Shown here one piece after another: positions 10,857 to 21,738 of a stretch of DNA of 64,000 bases (position 1 is the stretch's first letter; each line of letters starts with the position of its first letter). A model generated the notes under the pieces. It had not been told where the DNA came from and did not search any database. It worked only from the letters and a program-made list of their open reading frames with translations. Source of the stretch: Platerodrilus igneus (Eukaryota; Arthropoda; Insecta; Coleoptera; Lycidae); the NCBI GenBank assembly GCA_036346225.1, contig JARFIW010000453.1, positions 2,294,001 to 2,358,000 on the forward strand. The letters are read 5' to 3'. Made by a program: the position numbers and the translations under genes.

Positions 10857-12954
10857 CTCATATTTAGACCAGGGTAGAAAATTAAATAATCACATCAAAT
10901 AATTTTAATCACCGTGTAGAAGCTTTGGGAAAAGGTACGCGTTATTAAAAACCGTGGAGCATAAAATTTCATTCGTTTCATTAAAAATAAGAGATTTAAA
11001 TCATGTACAAGACGCTTTATATCAAAAGAAGCAGTATTAAAAAAAGCTCTACGTGTAATTTGATTATTCCTAGTAAAGAAACAAATAGAAATTACGTGCA
11101 AAATTTATATTAATTAACTCAATTTTAAGTAACCGGTATTAAACAAAGTGTACACATAATAATTAATATTTAATTTGTATTCGCTAAAAATGAAAGGGTA
11201 GAAGTCAATTTTAGTTGAAGTTAATTAAACCATTATTAATAATAAGCATAAAAGCCTGTGAAAATCCAAGATTAAAATACCATGAAATAAAGCTCTGAGA
11301 ATTAATAGTACGATTGAACACCTGCGTAGTTTAATAGTCACATACGGCGAAAATTTTGCAGATAACAAATGGTTTCAGAGAATGTTGGAGAAACCGTCGC
11401 TTATATTAACGGGAAGACTAGATACGGGGTTATTTAACCCAGATAACAGTCCATGTAGACTGAAATAATCGATAGTAAGGAATATCAATTTGCACCACTA
11501 AGAACAGGTTAGATAGAGACAGATAATATGCGCGAGACCGAGACACATATAGTAAAAGGCGTGAGTGGAGCAACGTCATTGGGTTGCGATTGGTTGAAAA
11601 TAAAAGGCAAAATTGAGAGGTAAAAATAACATTTCTGTATAAAATCTAGTTAGTTATTTCCAGACGTTGCGAGCCGTGTAGAAATTTCTGAGATTTAACT
11701 GGGGCGAGTGCAAATTTCGTAAAAATCACATGCCGGGCAGCGGAATGGGAACCTAGCATGCGAAATTCTTTAGAATTGTCCGTTTTGGGGACTAGACCGA
11801 CAGACAGGCTAACCTCTATATATACCCAGGTGAATATGAACAAGCTCTCTTCCATCTGCGACTTGATTCAATGCGTTAAACAGTGTTTTTTAGTTTTCCG
11901 AGTTTGATAGAATAATTTAAAGTTTGCTCGTATATTTTGGTGATTTAAAACAGTTTGTTCTTTACGTGCTACAATGAATGTACTTTAGTGCACTTAGAAA
12001 AGAAGATACAAGGTAATAAAGTTTAGTATCACTGTACCAATTAGTAAAATTTACAACGACAAATGAATACACAAAAGTAGGCAGTTTTGGCGTATATTGG
12101 TGAAAGAAATATGAATTTCTTTGCTATTTTTCGGGGGTGTTAATAATTAAATAGTTCATAAACGTGTCTGGATCCACAAAACAAGGGTCAGATATACACA
12201 GATGAGTTCCGGAAAAGCCCTGAAACAACTTTAGATGAATGGCGGTGGAGAAAATTTTAAAAGCGTTGAGAATCAGAAGCCGTAAATATAACCCAGTTGG
12301 AATGGTGTGATTAACAAAAGGGACGATGTACATTGAAGCTACGAGTGCAGTAACCTTCAGGTAAATTATACTATTTTGTTTGAACTTTGATGTTTTCGTG
12401 TGTGTTGAATAACTTTATAATTGATTTACTTAAAATGGACAGTAGTGAAATTATACTAACAATAAAATTTTAATTGATGTTCTGGATTATGATGAAAATT
12501 TGGGTATGTCTTTGAGCTCAATTAGACGAACCTGGTTAATTAACGTAAAGGGGTGGTAGATGCTCCCTTTGTACTCAGACTCAGGTCTGCATATATTGTT
12601 ACATTAATTAGTAGGCATCCTACAAAGACTTTAATTCTGGATGCACATTAAAATGATAATAAATTTAATCTTGAAATTTTCTGATACTGAAATTTATGCT
12701 GAATTTTAATTTTGAAATTTTAATGTATTGTGAATATTGATGTAAATAGAGTTAACGTTGATGTTTGTGATAGGAATGTGTTTGTTTTTTTTTATGATTG
12801 AGGATGTAAGTTATCTAGAGGAGCAGCCGAGGCGATTAACAGAAGAAAGTCAATGGACCAACACAGTTAAGGTAATGAATAGCTTTTTGTAGGATTCACA
12901 GCATTCTTGACGCCCAATTCGTGAGGCTCGAATCTAATACAGGGAAACACAGCA

Positions 12955-12957
<3 letters not shown>
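10821..12957. repeat. 2.1-kb tandem unit 1 (promoter-bearing)
   Basis: First of three homologous units, starting at (AT)n then ATTACTCATATTTAGACCAGG and ending near GAGGAGCAGCCGAGGCGATT. Every unit contains the phrase GACCGACAGACAGGCT followed by a TATATATA box (11817-11824 here), then a conserved leader with AAGCTCTCTTCCATCTGCGA. Further on is a strong splice-donor-like CCTTCAG/GTAAATTATA near 12354-12370. No ORF over 70 codons is shared as a credible protein. The unit could be a very long LTR or an amplified promoter plus first exon of an unknown transcript. It is unclassified. Confidence 0.7.

Positions 12958-13015
<58 letters not shown>
12958..13015. repeat. (AT)n tract at the 5' flank of the LTR retrotransposon
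   Basis: Pure AT repeat that is interrupted by the LTR element; the AT sequence resumes after the 3' LTR at 19652, so the element inserted into this tract. Confidence 0.9.
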
Positions 13016-13019
<4 letters not shown>

Positions 13020-13598
13020 CGATCCACTATTAGGCAACCCATCAAACACACAAGCGCTGTAGACTCTGCATAGTTTTCAGGATACGAGAATTCTTCTAGC
13101 AATCAATTACACACAAAACGCTCGGGGCACAGCGTATTCTCAAGGATTCCAGAATTCTTTTAGAAATTACGGGAGCATGAATCATCCTTGTAATCCAGAG
13201 TATATATAAGACCGCTAATGAATGCAAGGGTCAGTCTATTCTTGAATGTCTAATATAAATTATATCGTGTACAGTAAAGTTGAGCTTTTGGAATATATAC
13301 ATAAATGATATAAGCTGTGTCTAATGTACATGCAGCTTGTAGTATACATAAATAAATAGAAGTGTATAAACAAATAGTTGTGTTAGTGTTGTTAATGAAC
13401 CTATGGTAAAGAAGATAGTCTAAGAAGATATTAGTGCTTGTAAATTCATTAGTGTAATAGTGCTTCATTGTTAAGTGTCCTGAAAACATCTATAAATAAG
13501 GCATATACTGTTAATTAGACTTGTGAACAGTGAGTAATAAAGACCATTATTATTACTTGTTTTAAATTAAAGAAACGCGGTAGTAGTAGCCCGCTACA
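13016..13598 (+). repeat. 5' LTR
   Basis: Starts GTTGCGATCCAC (a TGT start is possible at 13015) and ends CGCTACA. It contains a TATA box (TATATATAA, 13201-13209) and an AATAAA polyadenylation signal (13536-13541), giving a plausible U3-R-U5 layout. It matches the 3' LTR at 19069-19651, same length. Confidence 0.93.
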
Positions 13599-13599
13599 C

Positions 13600-13608
13600 T
13601 GGTGTCAG
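13600..13608 (+). other. Primer binding site, tRNA-Leu type
   Basis: TGGTGTCAG lies one base after the 5' LTR. It begins with TGG (complement of the tRNA CCA end) and matches the 3' end expected for a leucine tRNA of insects; the following bases match less well. The tRNA identity is from general knowledge of tRNA-Leu acceptor ends. Confidence 0.55.
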
Positions 13609-13699
13609 CCTGTGTGGGGTATATAGTGATGAATTTAAAACACAAGCCTAAAGACATTTAAGTAGTTTGTACATGCCAGTTACAAGAAATTAAATTAAG

Positions 13700-14834
13700 A
13701 TGGAGGCAGAAACTTTAATGAATTTCCTCAAGGATTTTAAATCCGGTATGGAGGAGAGGTCGGCTAAACTGGAATTGACACTTAGTGAAAATGCTGGGAA
13801 AATGGAGGAGAGGTCGGCTAAACTGGAAGTGACACTAAATGAAAGGTTTACTGAAAACGCTGAGAAAATGGAAGAAAAGTTGAATGAAAGTACAGCCACG
13901 TTAGAACAAAGATTAATGGAAAGTTCCATTGCATTGAAACAAGATTTCACTGAACAGGTAAAAACGGTTGAGCAAAAGTTGGACAGTAAATTGATAAAAA
14001 TGGAAGAAGATGTGATGAGGCTGCAAGAACAAGTGATTTCACTAACAACGCGACCACTTGAATTACCAAGCCAAGTTGTTAATCAGAACATTCCAGAAAT
14101 AAGAACCATGGAAAGAAGCGAGTCAATTCCGTCTAAATTTAAAGTAAAACCACCTACATTCGATGGTAAAACACCTTGGCCCACATATTTGAAACAATTT
14201 GAAGCTGCTGCAATAGCCAACGGTTGGTGCAACAAAGAGAAGGCTATTTCTCTAATAGTGGCCCTACGGGGGGAAGCTCTTAACATCTTACAAACGATTC
14301 CCGATCACCAGCAGAATGATTACGGCCTCTTAACATCGAAGCTTGAGATGAGATATGGAGATGCTCACCTTCAACAGGTTTACCACGCACAAGTTAAGAA
14401 CCGCTCGCAAAAGACAAGTGAAAGCCTGCAAGAATTCGAAGCTGACATCGCCAGATTAGTTAGATTGGCATATCCAACGGCACCAGATAGTTTCCTCGAA
14501 CAACTGGCTGTACAAACATTTGTGGATGGCGTTAAAGATGGCGAAATACAGCAAGCGCTAAGATTAGCACGGCCAAAAATGTTAGATGACGCACTGGCTC
14601 ATGCGCTTGAACTTGAAGCAGCTAAGCAGAATGAGTCACAAAGTTCGGTCTGCCTTAGAGGAACCTGATCAAGCCCAGAACAGCATAGATGAAATAATCA
14701 ACCGTGTGGAAAAGCTGGAAAGACAACGACCGCGGAGATGGGGTTTGCGATGCTGGAACTGCGGCGAAGTTGGTCATATACAGAGACGCTGCACTCAACC
14801 AAAAAAACAACCGGTTGAGCAGCAGGAAAACTAA
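13700..14834 (+). CDS. gag: Gag of the Ty3/Gypsy element (frame broken once)
   Basis: ATG at 13700 opens a 322-codon frame. Residues 1-115 form charged heptad-like coiled coil with three internal repeats of an EERSAKLE-type motif. Residues from about 145 on are the capsid fold seen in Ty3/Gypsy Gag (KPPTFDGKTPWPTYLKQFEA and following). Near 14640, at a CAAAG run, the reading shifts. The next frame carries the nucleic-acid-binding CCHC zinc knuckle CWNCGEVGHIQRRC (about 14752-14793) and closes at TAA 14834 within an A run. The structural protein would form the intracellular particle. Confidence 0.88.
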
Positions 14835-15488
14835 AGCAAGTCGACGTAAGGGGCGAACGTCGACAGCACAACGTAGTGCCCGGAGATTATCATCCGTGCT
14901 GCATCGTCGATGGGGAGTCTGGACAGCATTTATATCGATGGAAGAATTAGTGGTAGGGTGTCCGATTACTCGTGGATACAGGAGCGACAAAACTATTGTG
15001 AGACCAGATTTGGTTGGTCGTGGAAAAGTGCTACCTGTATCGGTGTGTCTTCGAACGGCAAGTGGTGAGAAAATTTGTACTCACGGAGAGACTGCCGTTA
15101 TGTTGACAATTGGGGACAAATTAATTAATCATCGAGTGTTGGTAGCTGAAATTACAGAAGAAGTGATCTTGGGAATGGATCTCATGAGAGGATATGGGTT
15201 TCATGTAAACATGAAAGAAAATGTGCTTCGGATAGATGATGATGAGATTCCATTTCAAGGTAGGAGTAACCAGACGATGCAAGTTCGAATGATTTGCGAT
15301 ATGAAAATACCCGAGAAGGCGGAAATGATAGTAATGGGACGCCCGGATGGTACGCTCCGGGAAGGACAAGTATGCATGATGGAGGCAACTGAATCGGGAA
15401 TGGGTCAGGAGGGACTTCTGATTGGAAGAACGCTGGTAAAGTCTCGAAATATGGTACCAGTAAGGGTGCTGAACATTAATCCCATACA
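14835..15488 (+). CDS. pol: Protease domain of Pol (several frame breaks)
   Basis: The aspartic protease active-site motif LVDTGAT is present at about 14972-14992, but not in the frame of the rest of the domain. The reading changes frame near 14830, 14930, 14960 and 14990. From about 14990 the frame is open to 15488 and carries VRPDLVGRG, then VILGMDLMRGYGF (the ILG-D segment that forms the protease core). The domain would cleave the Gag-Pol polyprotein. Most shifts lie in A or G runs. Confidence 0.8.
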
Positions 15489-16397
15489 GTGACCCTGAAG
15501 AAAGGCATGATTGTGGGAAGTTGCATTCCAGTATGTCATATTAAACGTTGTGTGGACGACACGAAAAATAAACCAACCAACGGTTGCTCACAGAAATTGC
15601 TGGATATGTTGATACCCTCGTGTCAAGGATTAAATGGCGACCAACTGGGCAAGGTAAAAGAACTGGTCGGACGATATCGAGGTGTGTTTGCACTGGATGA
15701 TAGTGAGAAAGGAAGGACGAATGTTGTGCAACACAAGATCAACACTGGAGATGCGCAACCGATAAGACAACACCCCAGGCGGCTTCCTTTGGCAAAACGT
15801 AACGAAGCCGAGCAAATTATCACCGATATGGAAGAACAGGGAGGGATTGAACCCTCGAATAGTCCATGGGCATCCCCGGTAGTGCTTGTCAAGGAAAAGG
15901 ACGGGTCGACAAGGTTTTGTGTAGACTACCGGCGGCTTAACAATGTAACAAAGAAAGACAGCTATCCTTTGCCCAGAATTGATGACACCTTGGATACTCT
16001 ATCCGGATCTAAATGGTTTTCGACCTTGGACTTGAAAAGCGGATACTGGCAGGTAGGCTTGGAACCAAACGATAAAGAAAAAACTGCCTTTACAATTGGA
16101 ACTGGATTATGGCAGTTCAAGGTCATGCCATTTGGGTTATGCAATGCCCCTGCTACTTTTGAACGATTGATGGAGTCGATATTGCGTGGACTGTCTTGGA
16201 AGACTTGTCTGGTGTACCTAGACGACGTGATAGTGTTAGGCCGGCCTTTTGAAGAACACCTTAAAAACCTAGAGGAGATATTCCAAAGATTACGGGGGGC
16301 AAACCTTACATTGAGCCCCAAGAAGTGTCACCTGTTTGGAAAAGAGGTGAAATACCTAGGACATGTCGTTTCGGAGACCGTGACCCTGACAAAATAA
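15489..16397 (+). CDS. pol: Reverse transcriptase domain of Pol
   Basis: The 302-codon frame holds all the Ty3/Gypsy RT blocks: the primer-grip approach (GGIEPSNSPWASPVVLVKEK), FCVDYRRLN, LDLKSGYWQV (first catalytic Asp), MPFGLCNAPATFERLM, and the catalytic YLDD box at 16215-16226. The frame begins one base out of register with the upstream protease frame and ends one base out of register with RNase H (G-run near 16367). The domain copies element RNA into cDNA in the particle. Confidence 0.93.
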   Translation: MTLKKGMIVGSCIPVCHIKRCVDDTKNKPTNGCSQKLLDMLIPSCQGLNGDQLGKVKELVGRYRGVFALDDSEKGRTNVVQHKINTGDAQPIRQHPRRLPLAKRNEAEQIITDMEEQGGIEPSNSPWASPVVLVKEKDGSTRFCVDYRRLNNVTKKDSYPLPRIDDTLDTLSGSKWFSTLDLKSGYWQVGLEPNDKEKTAFTIGTGLWQFKVMPFGLCNAPATFERLMESILRGLSWKTCLVYLDDVIVLGRPFEEHLKNLEEIFQRLRGANLTLSPKKCHLFGKEVKYLGHVVSETVTLTK

Positions 16398-17155
16398 AAA
16401 CGGTACAAGAGTGGCCTACACCAGCAGATATACACCAACTGCGCAGTTTTCTAGGATTGTGCACATATTACCGACGTTTTATACTTGGGTTTGCGAACAT
16501 TGCCAAACCGCTAACGAAATTAACCGAAGATGGACAAGAATTTGATTGGAATGACGACTGCCACAGTGCATTTGAACAACTGAAACGGCAACTAGTTACA
16601 GCACCAATTTTGAGTTATCCACGGATGGAGGGGAAGTTTGTGTTGGATACCGATGCCAGTAACACAGCTATAGGAGGCGTTCTTTCTCAAGTGCAGGACG
16701 GACAAGAAAAAGTTATTGGGTATTTTAGCAAAGTCTTGTCGCGGCCGGAAAGAAACTATTGTGTGACAAGAAGGGAGCTGTTGGCCGTCGTCAAATCCGT
16801 AGAGCACTTTTATAAGTACTTATACGGCCGTAAATTCCTGTTGAGAACAGACCATGCTGCACTAAAATGGCTATTGCAGTTTCGAAATCCTGAAGGGCAA
16901 GTGGCAAGGTGGATAGAGCGGCTGCAGGAATATGACTTTAATACGGAACATCGTGTAGGAACTAGCCATCGGAATGCAGACGCTCTATCAAGGAGACCTT
17001 GTCCGGTGGACTGCAATCATTGCTCCAAGATGGAAGAGAAAATAAGTGTCATCCATAGAATGACGGTAACCGATGATACTTGGCAACCCGAAAGAATGCG
17101 AGAAGACCAGGAGAATGACGCCGAATTGGGACGAATTATTGAGTGGGAAAATTGA
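16325..17155 (+). CDS. pol: RNase H and connection domain of Pol
   Basis: The frame continues the RT thumb (LRSFLGLCTYYRRFI), then RNase H with FVLDTDASNTAIGGVLSQ, the E-containing RRELLAVVKSVEHF, LRTDHAALKWL, and HRNADALSRRP, which together supply the D-E-D-D catalytic set. It stops at 17155 in an A run (GGGAAAATTG), after which the integrase frame continues one base off. Confidence 0.92.
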   Translation: MSPVWKRGEIPRTCRFGDRDPDKIKTVQEWPTPADIHQLRSFLGLCTYYRRFILGFANIAKPLTKLTEDGQEFDWNDDCHSAFEQLKRQLVTAPILSYPRMEGKFVLDTDASNTAIGGVLSQVQDGQEKVIGYFSKVLSRPERNYCVTRRELLAVVKSVEHFYKYLYGRKFLLRTDHAALKWLLQFRNPEGQVARWIERLQEYDFNTEHRVGTSHRNADALSRRPCPVDCNHCSKMEEKISVIHRMTVTDDTWQPERMREDQENDAELGRIIEWEN

Positions 17156-18480
17156 GAGGACAACGACCAGCTTGGGAAGAAATTAGTATTTTAAGTAGGA
17201 GCCTGAAGGCATACTGGGCACAGTGGGACTCCTTGATGATGGAAAATAGAATCTTGAAACGACGCCTGGAATTTGAAGATGGCACTGAGAGACTTCAAGT
17301 GATAGTGCCGAAAAGCAGAGTGCCGGAAGTGTTGCAGCACTTGCACGACGGTATTTCCGGAGGGCACTTTGGCGTGAAAAGAACTCTCGAAAGAGTGAGA
17401 GAAAGATTCTATTGGGTGAACTGCAAAGAAGATGTGAAGGAGTGGTGCCGGAAATGTGAATTGTGTGCCTCTGCAAATGGCCCGGTCTCAAAACGGAAAG
17501 CCCCAATGAGACAGTACAACGTGGGAAATCCTTTTGAGAGGGTAGCCATTGATATAGCTGGTCCGTTTCCTGAATCAGAGAAGGGAAATAAATACATCTT
17601 GGTTGCAATGGATTATTTTACCAAATGGCCGGAGGCATATGCTATACCTAACCAAGAAGCCGAGACGGTTGCAGATGTACTAGTGAAGGAGTTGTTTTGT
17701 CGCTTTGGAGTTCCGTTGGAATTACACTCCGATCAAGGTCGGAACTTCGAATCAGCATTGTTTCAAAATGTCTGCAAGCATCTTGGAATCAGGAAGACTA
17801 GAACCACGCCACTTTATCCCCAATCGGATGGAATGGTTGAAAGAATGAACAGGACGTTAGGAAGTACCTGGCCAAAGTTGTCTCTGAACATCAACGAGAC
17901 TGGGACCAATATCTACATTTGTTCCTACTGGCGTACCGATCTTCGGTACATGACAGCACAGGGTACTCGCCCGCTTGCGTAATGCTAGGACGTGAATTGC
18001 GGCTACCATGTGATCTTCGGTTTGGATTTAAACCTGGAGAAGAGATCGCAGGTGAAGATTACGTTAGTAAGCTTCGTGAAAGATCAAATAGTATTCACGA
18101 AAACGTCCGAAAGAATATACAGGCAGCAAGCGATCGAATGAAATCACAATATGACACGAGAGCACAAGAAGGTGGTTATCAACCTGGAGATTTAGTGTGG
18201 CTGTACAATCCACAAAGAAAACGTGGATTGTCGCCAAAACTACAAAGACAATGGGAAGGGCCGTACGAAGTGTTAAAAAGGATTAATGATGTAGTGTACC
18301 GGATCAGAAGATTCCCCCGTGGTAAACCGAAAGTGGTACACTTTGACCGTTTAACATCCTACGCTGGCAACAACCAGGAAGACTCGAATAATGATAATGG
18401 TGTTCGCCAAGTTATTAATCATGAGCCAAATGTAGATTTTGAGAGCTTTATGGCGGCGTATGGTGGTTCCGCTAAAGCGA
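17143..18480 (+). CDS. pol: Integrase domain of Pol with GPY/F module
   Basis: The zinc-binding H-H-C-C domain occupies about 17338-17470 (LHDGISGGHFGVKR, CRKCELC). The catalytic core has D (VAIDIAGPFPES), D (HSDQGRNF) and E (DGMVERMNRTL). A one-base shift near 17860 moves the rest to a second frame (17919-18554), which ends the core (LLAYRSSVHDSTGYSPA) and carries the GPY/F module (WEGPYEVLKRINDVVYRIR, about 18250-18310). No chromodomain follows. Integrase joins the cDNA to host DNA. Confidence 0.92.
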
Positions 18481-18919
18481 GATTTGGCGTTGTTGTTGAA
18501 AAACAGCAAGATCTGTTTAGAGCACCAGAAGAGTATTCCTTGCACATTGCGTAGCTCAAGATTTGGCAATGTCAAGGGAATAGCTGTTGTTTTCAAGAAA
18601 AGTTTGGATGTGTGGCTGAATTAGTACAACAGCAGCCAACTGTAGGAAAATCTTTGGTTCTTCAAGATAAAAATCGTTATGTTTACTATCTGGTCACCAA
18701 AAATTCTTCATGGCAGAGACCTAGTTATGGACATCTATGGGAGGCTTTGCTAAATCTTAAGGCGCAGATGATGGAAATGGAGTAACGAGACTAGCGGTGC
18801 CCAAGCTGGGCTGTGGACTGGATCGCTTAGACTGGAGGATAGTCCGAAATATGCTAGAAGTAGTTTTCCAGGGAACCAACGTCCAGGTTCTTGTTTGTTG
18901 TTATCAACCGGTTGCCTAG
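18481..18919 (+). CDS. OARD1/TARG1-like macro domain fused to the Pol C-terminus
   Basis: Directly after the integrase tail, in the same frame, comes FGVVVEKQQDLFRAPEEYSL, which aligns with the start of the OARD1/TARG1 macro domain. The domain then runs through three further frames (one-base shifts near 18546 G, 18577 G-run, 18598 A-run, 18777 A-run) to TAG 18917-18919. It shows FGCVAELVQQQ, RYVYYLVTKNSSW, and KLGCGLDRLDWRIVRNMLE. The lysine and aspartate corresponding to the catalytic Lys84 and Asp125 of human TARG1 are both present. TARG1-type enzymes hydrolyse ADP-ribose from acidic residues and O-acetyl-ADP-ribose. A role for the element (countering host PARPs, or acting at integration sites) is inference only. 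Confidence 0.85.
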
Positions 18920-19054
18920 CAAAACCAGGAAAAGAGTGTTGACTGTTACTGCCAACGACGCGATGGATGCACCAGAGGAGATAGCTGCCGATACCGTCAC
19001 CAGTCATCGAATTGGCGTCAAGATGGATTTACAGTTACGAGACGTAACGGTTTT
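18920..19054 (+). other. Short tail between macro domain and polypurine tract
   Basis: This 135-bp stretch is open in one frame (18891 into the LTR) but has no recognisable domain. It is probably 3' untranslated sequence. Confidence 0.4.
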
Positions 19055-19068
19055 AAAGAAAGGGCAGA
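19055..19068 (+). other. Polypurine tract
   Basis: AAAGAAAGGGCAGAG, almost pure purine and directly abutting the 3' LTR, is where plus-strand cDNA synthesis would start. Confidence 0.75.
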
Positions 19069-19651
19069 GTTGCGATCCACTATTAGGCAACCCATCAAAC
19101 ACACAAGCGCTGTAGACTCTGCATAGTTTTCAGGATACGAGAATTCTTCTAGCAATCAATTACACACAAAACGCTCGGGGCACAGCGTATTCTCAAGGAT
19201 TCCAGAATTCTTCTAGAAATTACGGGAGCATGAGTCATCCTTGTAATCCAGAGTATATATAAGACCGCTAATGAATGCAAGGGTCAGTCTATTCTTGAAT
19301 GTCTAATATAAATTATATCGTGTACAGTAAAGTTGAGCTTTTGGAATATATACATAAATGATATAAGCTGTGTCTAATGTACATGCAGCTTGTAGTATAC
19401 ATAAATAAATAGAAGTGTATAAACAAATAGTTGTGTTAGTGTTGTTAATGAACCTATGGTAAAGAAGATAGTCTAAGAAGATATTAGTGCTTGTAAATTT
19501 ATTAGTGTAATAGTGCTTCATTGTTAAGTGTCCTGAAAACATCTATAAATAAGGCATATACTGTTAATTAGACTTGTGAACAGTGAGTAATAAAGACCAT
19601 TATTATTACTTGTTTTAAATTAAAGAAACGCGGTAGTAGTAGCCCGCTACA
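19069..19651 (+). repeat. 3' LTR
   Basis: Same 583 bp as the 5' LTR. I see differences at about three positions (TTTT/TTCT near the second EcoRI-like GAATTC, GAATC/GAGTC just after it, and TTCATT/TTTATT). Confidence 0.93.
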
Positions 19652-21704
19652 ATATATGTATTTATATATATTACTCATATTTAGACCAGGGTCGAAAATT
19701 AAATAATCACATCAAATAATTTTCATCACCGTGTAGAAGCTTTGGGAAGAGGTACGCTTTATTAAAACCGTGAAGCATAAAAGGTCAGTCGTTTCATTAA
19801 ACATAAGAGATTTAAACCATGTACAAGACGCTTTATATCAAAAGAAACAGTATTAAAAAGCTCTACATGTAATTTAATTATTCCTAATAAGGAAACAAAT
19901 GGAAATTACGTGCAAAATTTATATTAATTAACCCTATTTTAAGTAACCGGTATTAAACAAAGTGTACACATAATAATTAATATTTAACTTGTATTCGCTA
20001 AAAAGGAAAGGATAGAAGTCAATTTTAATTGGAGTTAATTAAACCATTATTAATAATAAGCATAAAAGTCTGTGAAAATCCAAGATTATAATACCAGAAA
20101 ATAAAGCTCTGAGAATTAATATTATTTTGAACACGTGCGTAGTTTAAATATCACGTACGGCGAAAATTGTGTAGATAACAAATGGTTTCAGAGAATCTTG
20201 GAGAAACCGTCGCATAATAGTTACGAGAAATGCTAAAGGTGGGTTATTTCACACTCCACATGGACTAAAATAATCGATAATAAGGAATATCAATTTGCAT
20301 CAATAAGAACAGGTTAGATAGAGACAGATAATATGCGCAAGACCGAGACACATATAGTAAAAGGCGTGAGTAGCGCAACGTCGTGGGGTTGCGATTGGTT
20401 GAAAGTAAAATGCAAAATTTGAGAGGTAAAAATAACATTTCTTTATAAAAGTCAATTAGTTATTTCCAGACTTTGCGTGCCGTGTTGAAATTTCTGAGAT
20501 TTAACTGGGGTGAGTACTAAATTCGTAAAAACCGACGCACAGGCTACGGACTGGGAACATAGAATGACGAAATTCTAGAAACTGGCCGTTTTGAGGACTC
20601 GACCGACAGACAGGCTAATCGCTATATATACCGAGGTGAATATAAACAAGCTCTCTTACATCTGCGACTTGATTCAACGCGTTAAACAGTGTTTTTTTAG
20701 TGTGATAGAATAATTTAAAGTTTGCTCGTATATTTTGGTGATGTAAAACAGTTTGTTCTTTACGTGCTAACATGAATGTACTTCAGTGCACTTAGATACA
20801 AGGTAATAAAGTTTAGTATCACTGTACCAATTGGTAAAATTTACTATGACAAATAAATACACAAAAGTAGGCAGTTTTGGCGTATCTTGGTGAAAGAAGT
20901 ATGAATTTCTTTGTTATTTTTCGGGGGTATTAATACTTAAATGGTGCATAAACGTGTCTGGATCCACGAAACAAGGGTCAGATATACACAGAGGAGTTCC
21001 GGAAAAGCCCAGAAACAACTTTAGATGATCGTGATGGAGAAAATTTGAAAAGCGTTGCGAATCAGAAGCCGTAAATATAATCCTGTTGGAATGGTGTGAT
21101 TAACAAAAGGGACGATGTACATTGAAGCTACGAGTGCAAGTAACCTTCAGGTAAATTATACTATTTTGTTTGAACTTTGAGATGTTGGTGTGTGTTGAAT
21201 AACTTTCTAATTTGTTTATTTAAAATGGACAGTAGTGAAATTGTACTAACAATAATATTTTAATTTTAAGGTGAAATTTGCTTGTTTAAGTAGAAAGGGT
21301 ATTTAGTATTGATGTTCTGGATTATGATAAAAATATGGGTATGTCTTTGAGCTCAATTAGACGAACCTGGTTAATTAACGTAAAGGGTGGTAGATGCTCC
21401 TTTGTACTCTGCATATATTGTTATAGTAATTAGTAGGCATCCTACAAGGACTTTAATTCTGGATGCACATTAAAATGAAAATAAATTTAATTTTGAAATT
21501 TTCCGATATTAGAATTTATGCTGAATATTAATTTTGAAATTTTAATGTATTGTGAATATTGATGTAAATAGAGTTGACGTTGATGTTTGTGGTAGGAATG
21601 TGTTTGTTTTTTTATGTATGAGGATGAAAGCTATCTAGAGGAGCAGCCGAGGCGATTAACAGAAGAAAATCAACAGACCAGGTAATTCAAGAGGTTTCAC
21701 AGCA
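19652..21704. repeat. 2.1-kb tandem unit 2
   Basis: Homologous to 10852-12957 along its length, including the promoter block (TATATATA at 20623-20630), the leader AACAAGCTCTCTTACATCTG, and the CCTTCAG/GTAAATTATA donor-like site. It has small indels relative to unit 1 and no convincing ORF. Confidence 0.7.

Positions 21705-21737
<33 letters not shown>
21705..21737. repeat. (AT)n tract between units 2 and 3
   Basis: Imperfect AT dinucleotide repeat at the unit boundary. Confidence 0.85.

Positions 21738-21738
<1 letters not shown>

Larger units (their letters stand above)
13016..19651 (+). mobile_element. Ty3/Gypsy LTR retrotransposon with C-terminal macro domain
   Basis: A 6.6-kb element bounded by 583-bp direct LTRs, with primer binding site, Gag with zinc knuckle, protease, reverse transcriptase, RNase H and integrase in Ty3/Gypsy order. 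An OARD1/TARG1-like macro domain follows integrase. There is no env gene or chromodomain. The two LTRs differ at about three positions that I can see, so insertion is recent. The coding region is clearly less AT-rich than its surroundings. A dozen or so one-base frame breaks interrupt the reading; most can be explained by one base missing from a short run of identical bases. The layout suggests a single Gag-Pol-macro ORF. The target site is an (AT)n tract, so a target duplication cannot be resolved. Confidence 0.93.

Noticed and set aside
11589..11593. CCAAT box of the tandem-unit promoter
   Set aside because: The inverted CCAAT is over 200 bp from the TATA box, too far for a confident functional claim.
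13690..13950. Minus-strand ORF opposite gag
   Set aside because: Shadow of the coiled-coil coding repeat on the plus strand.
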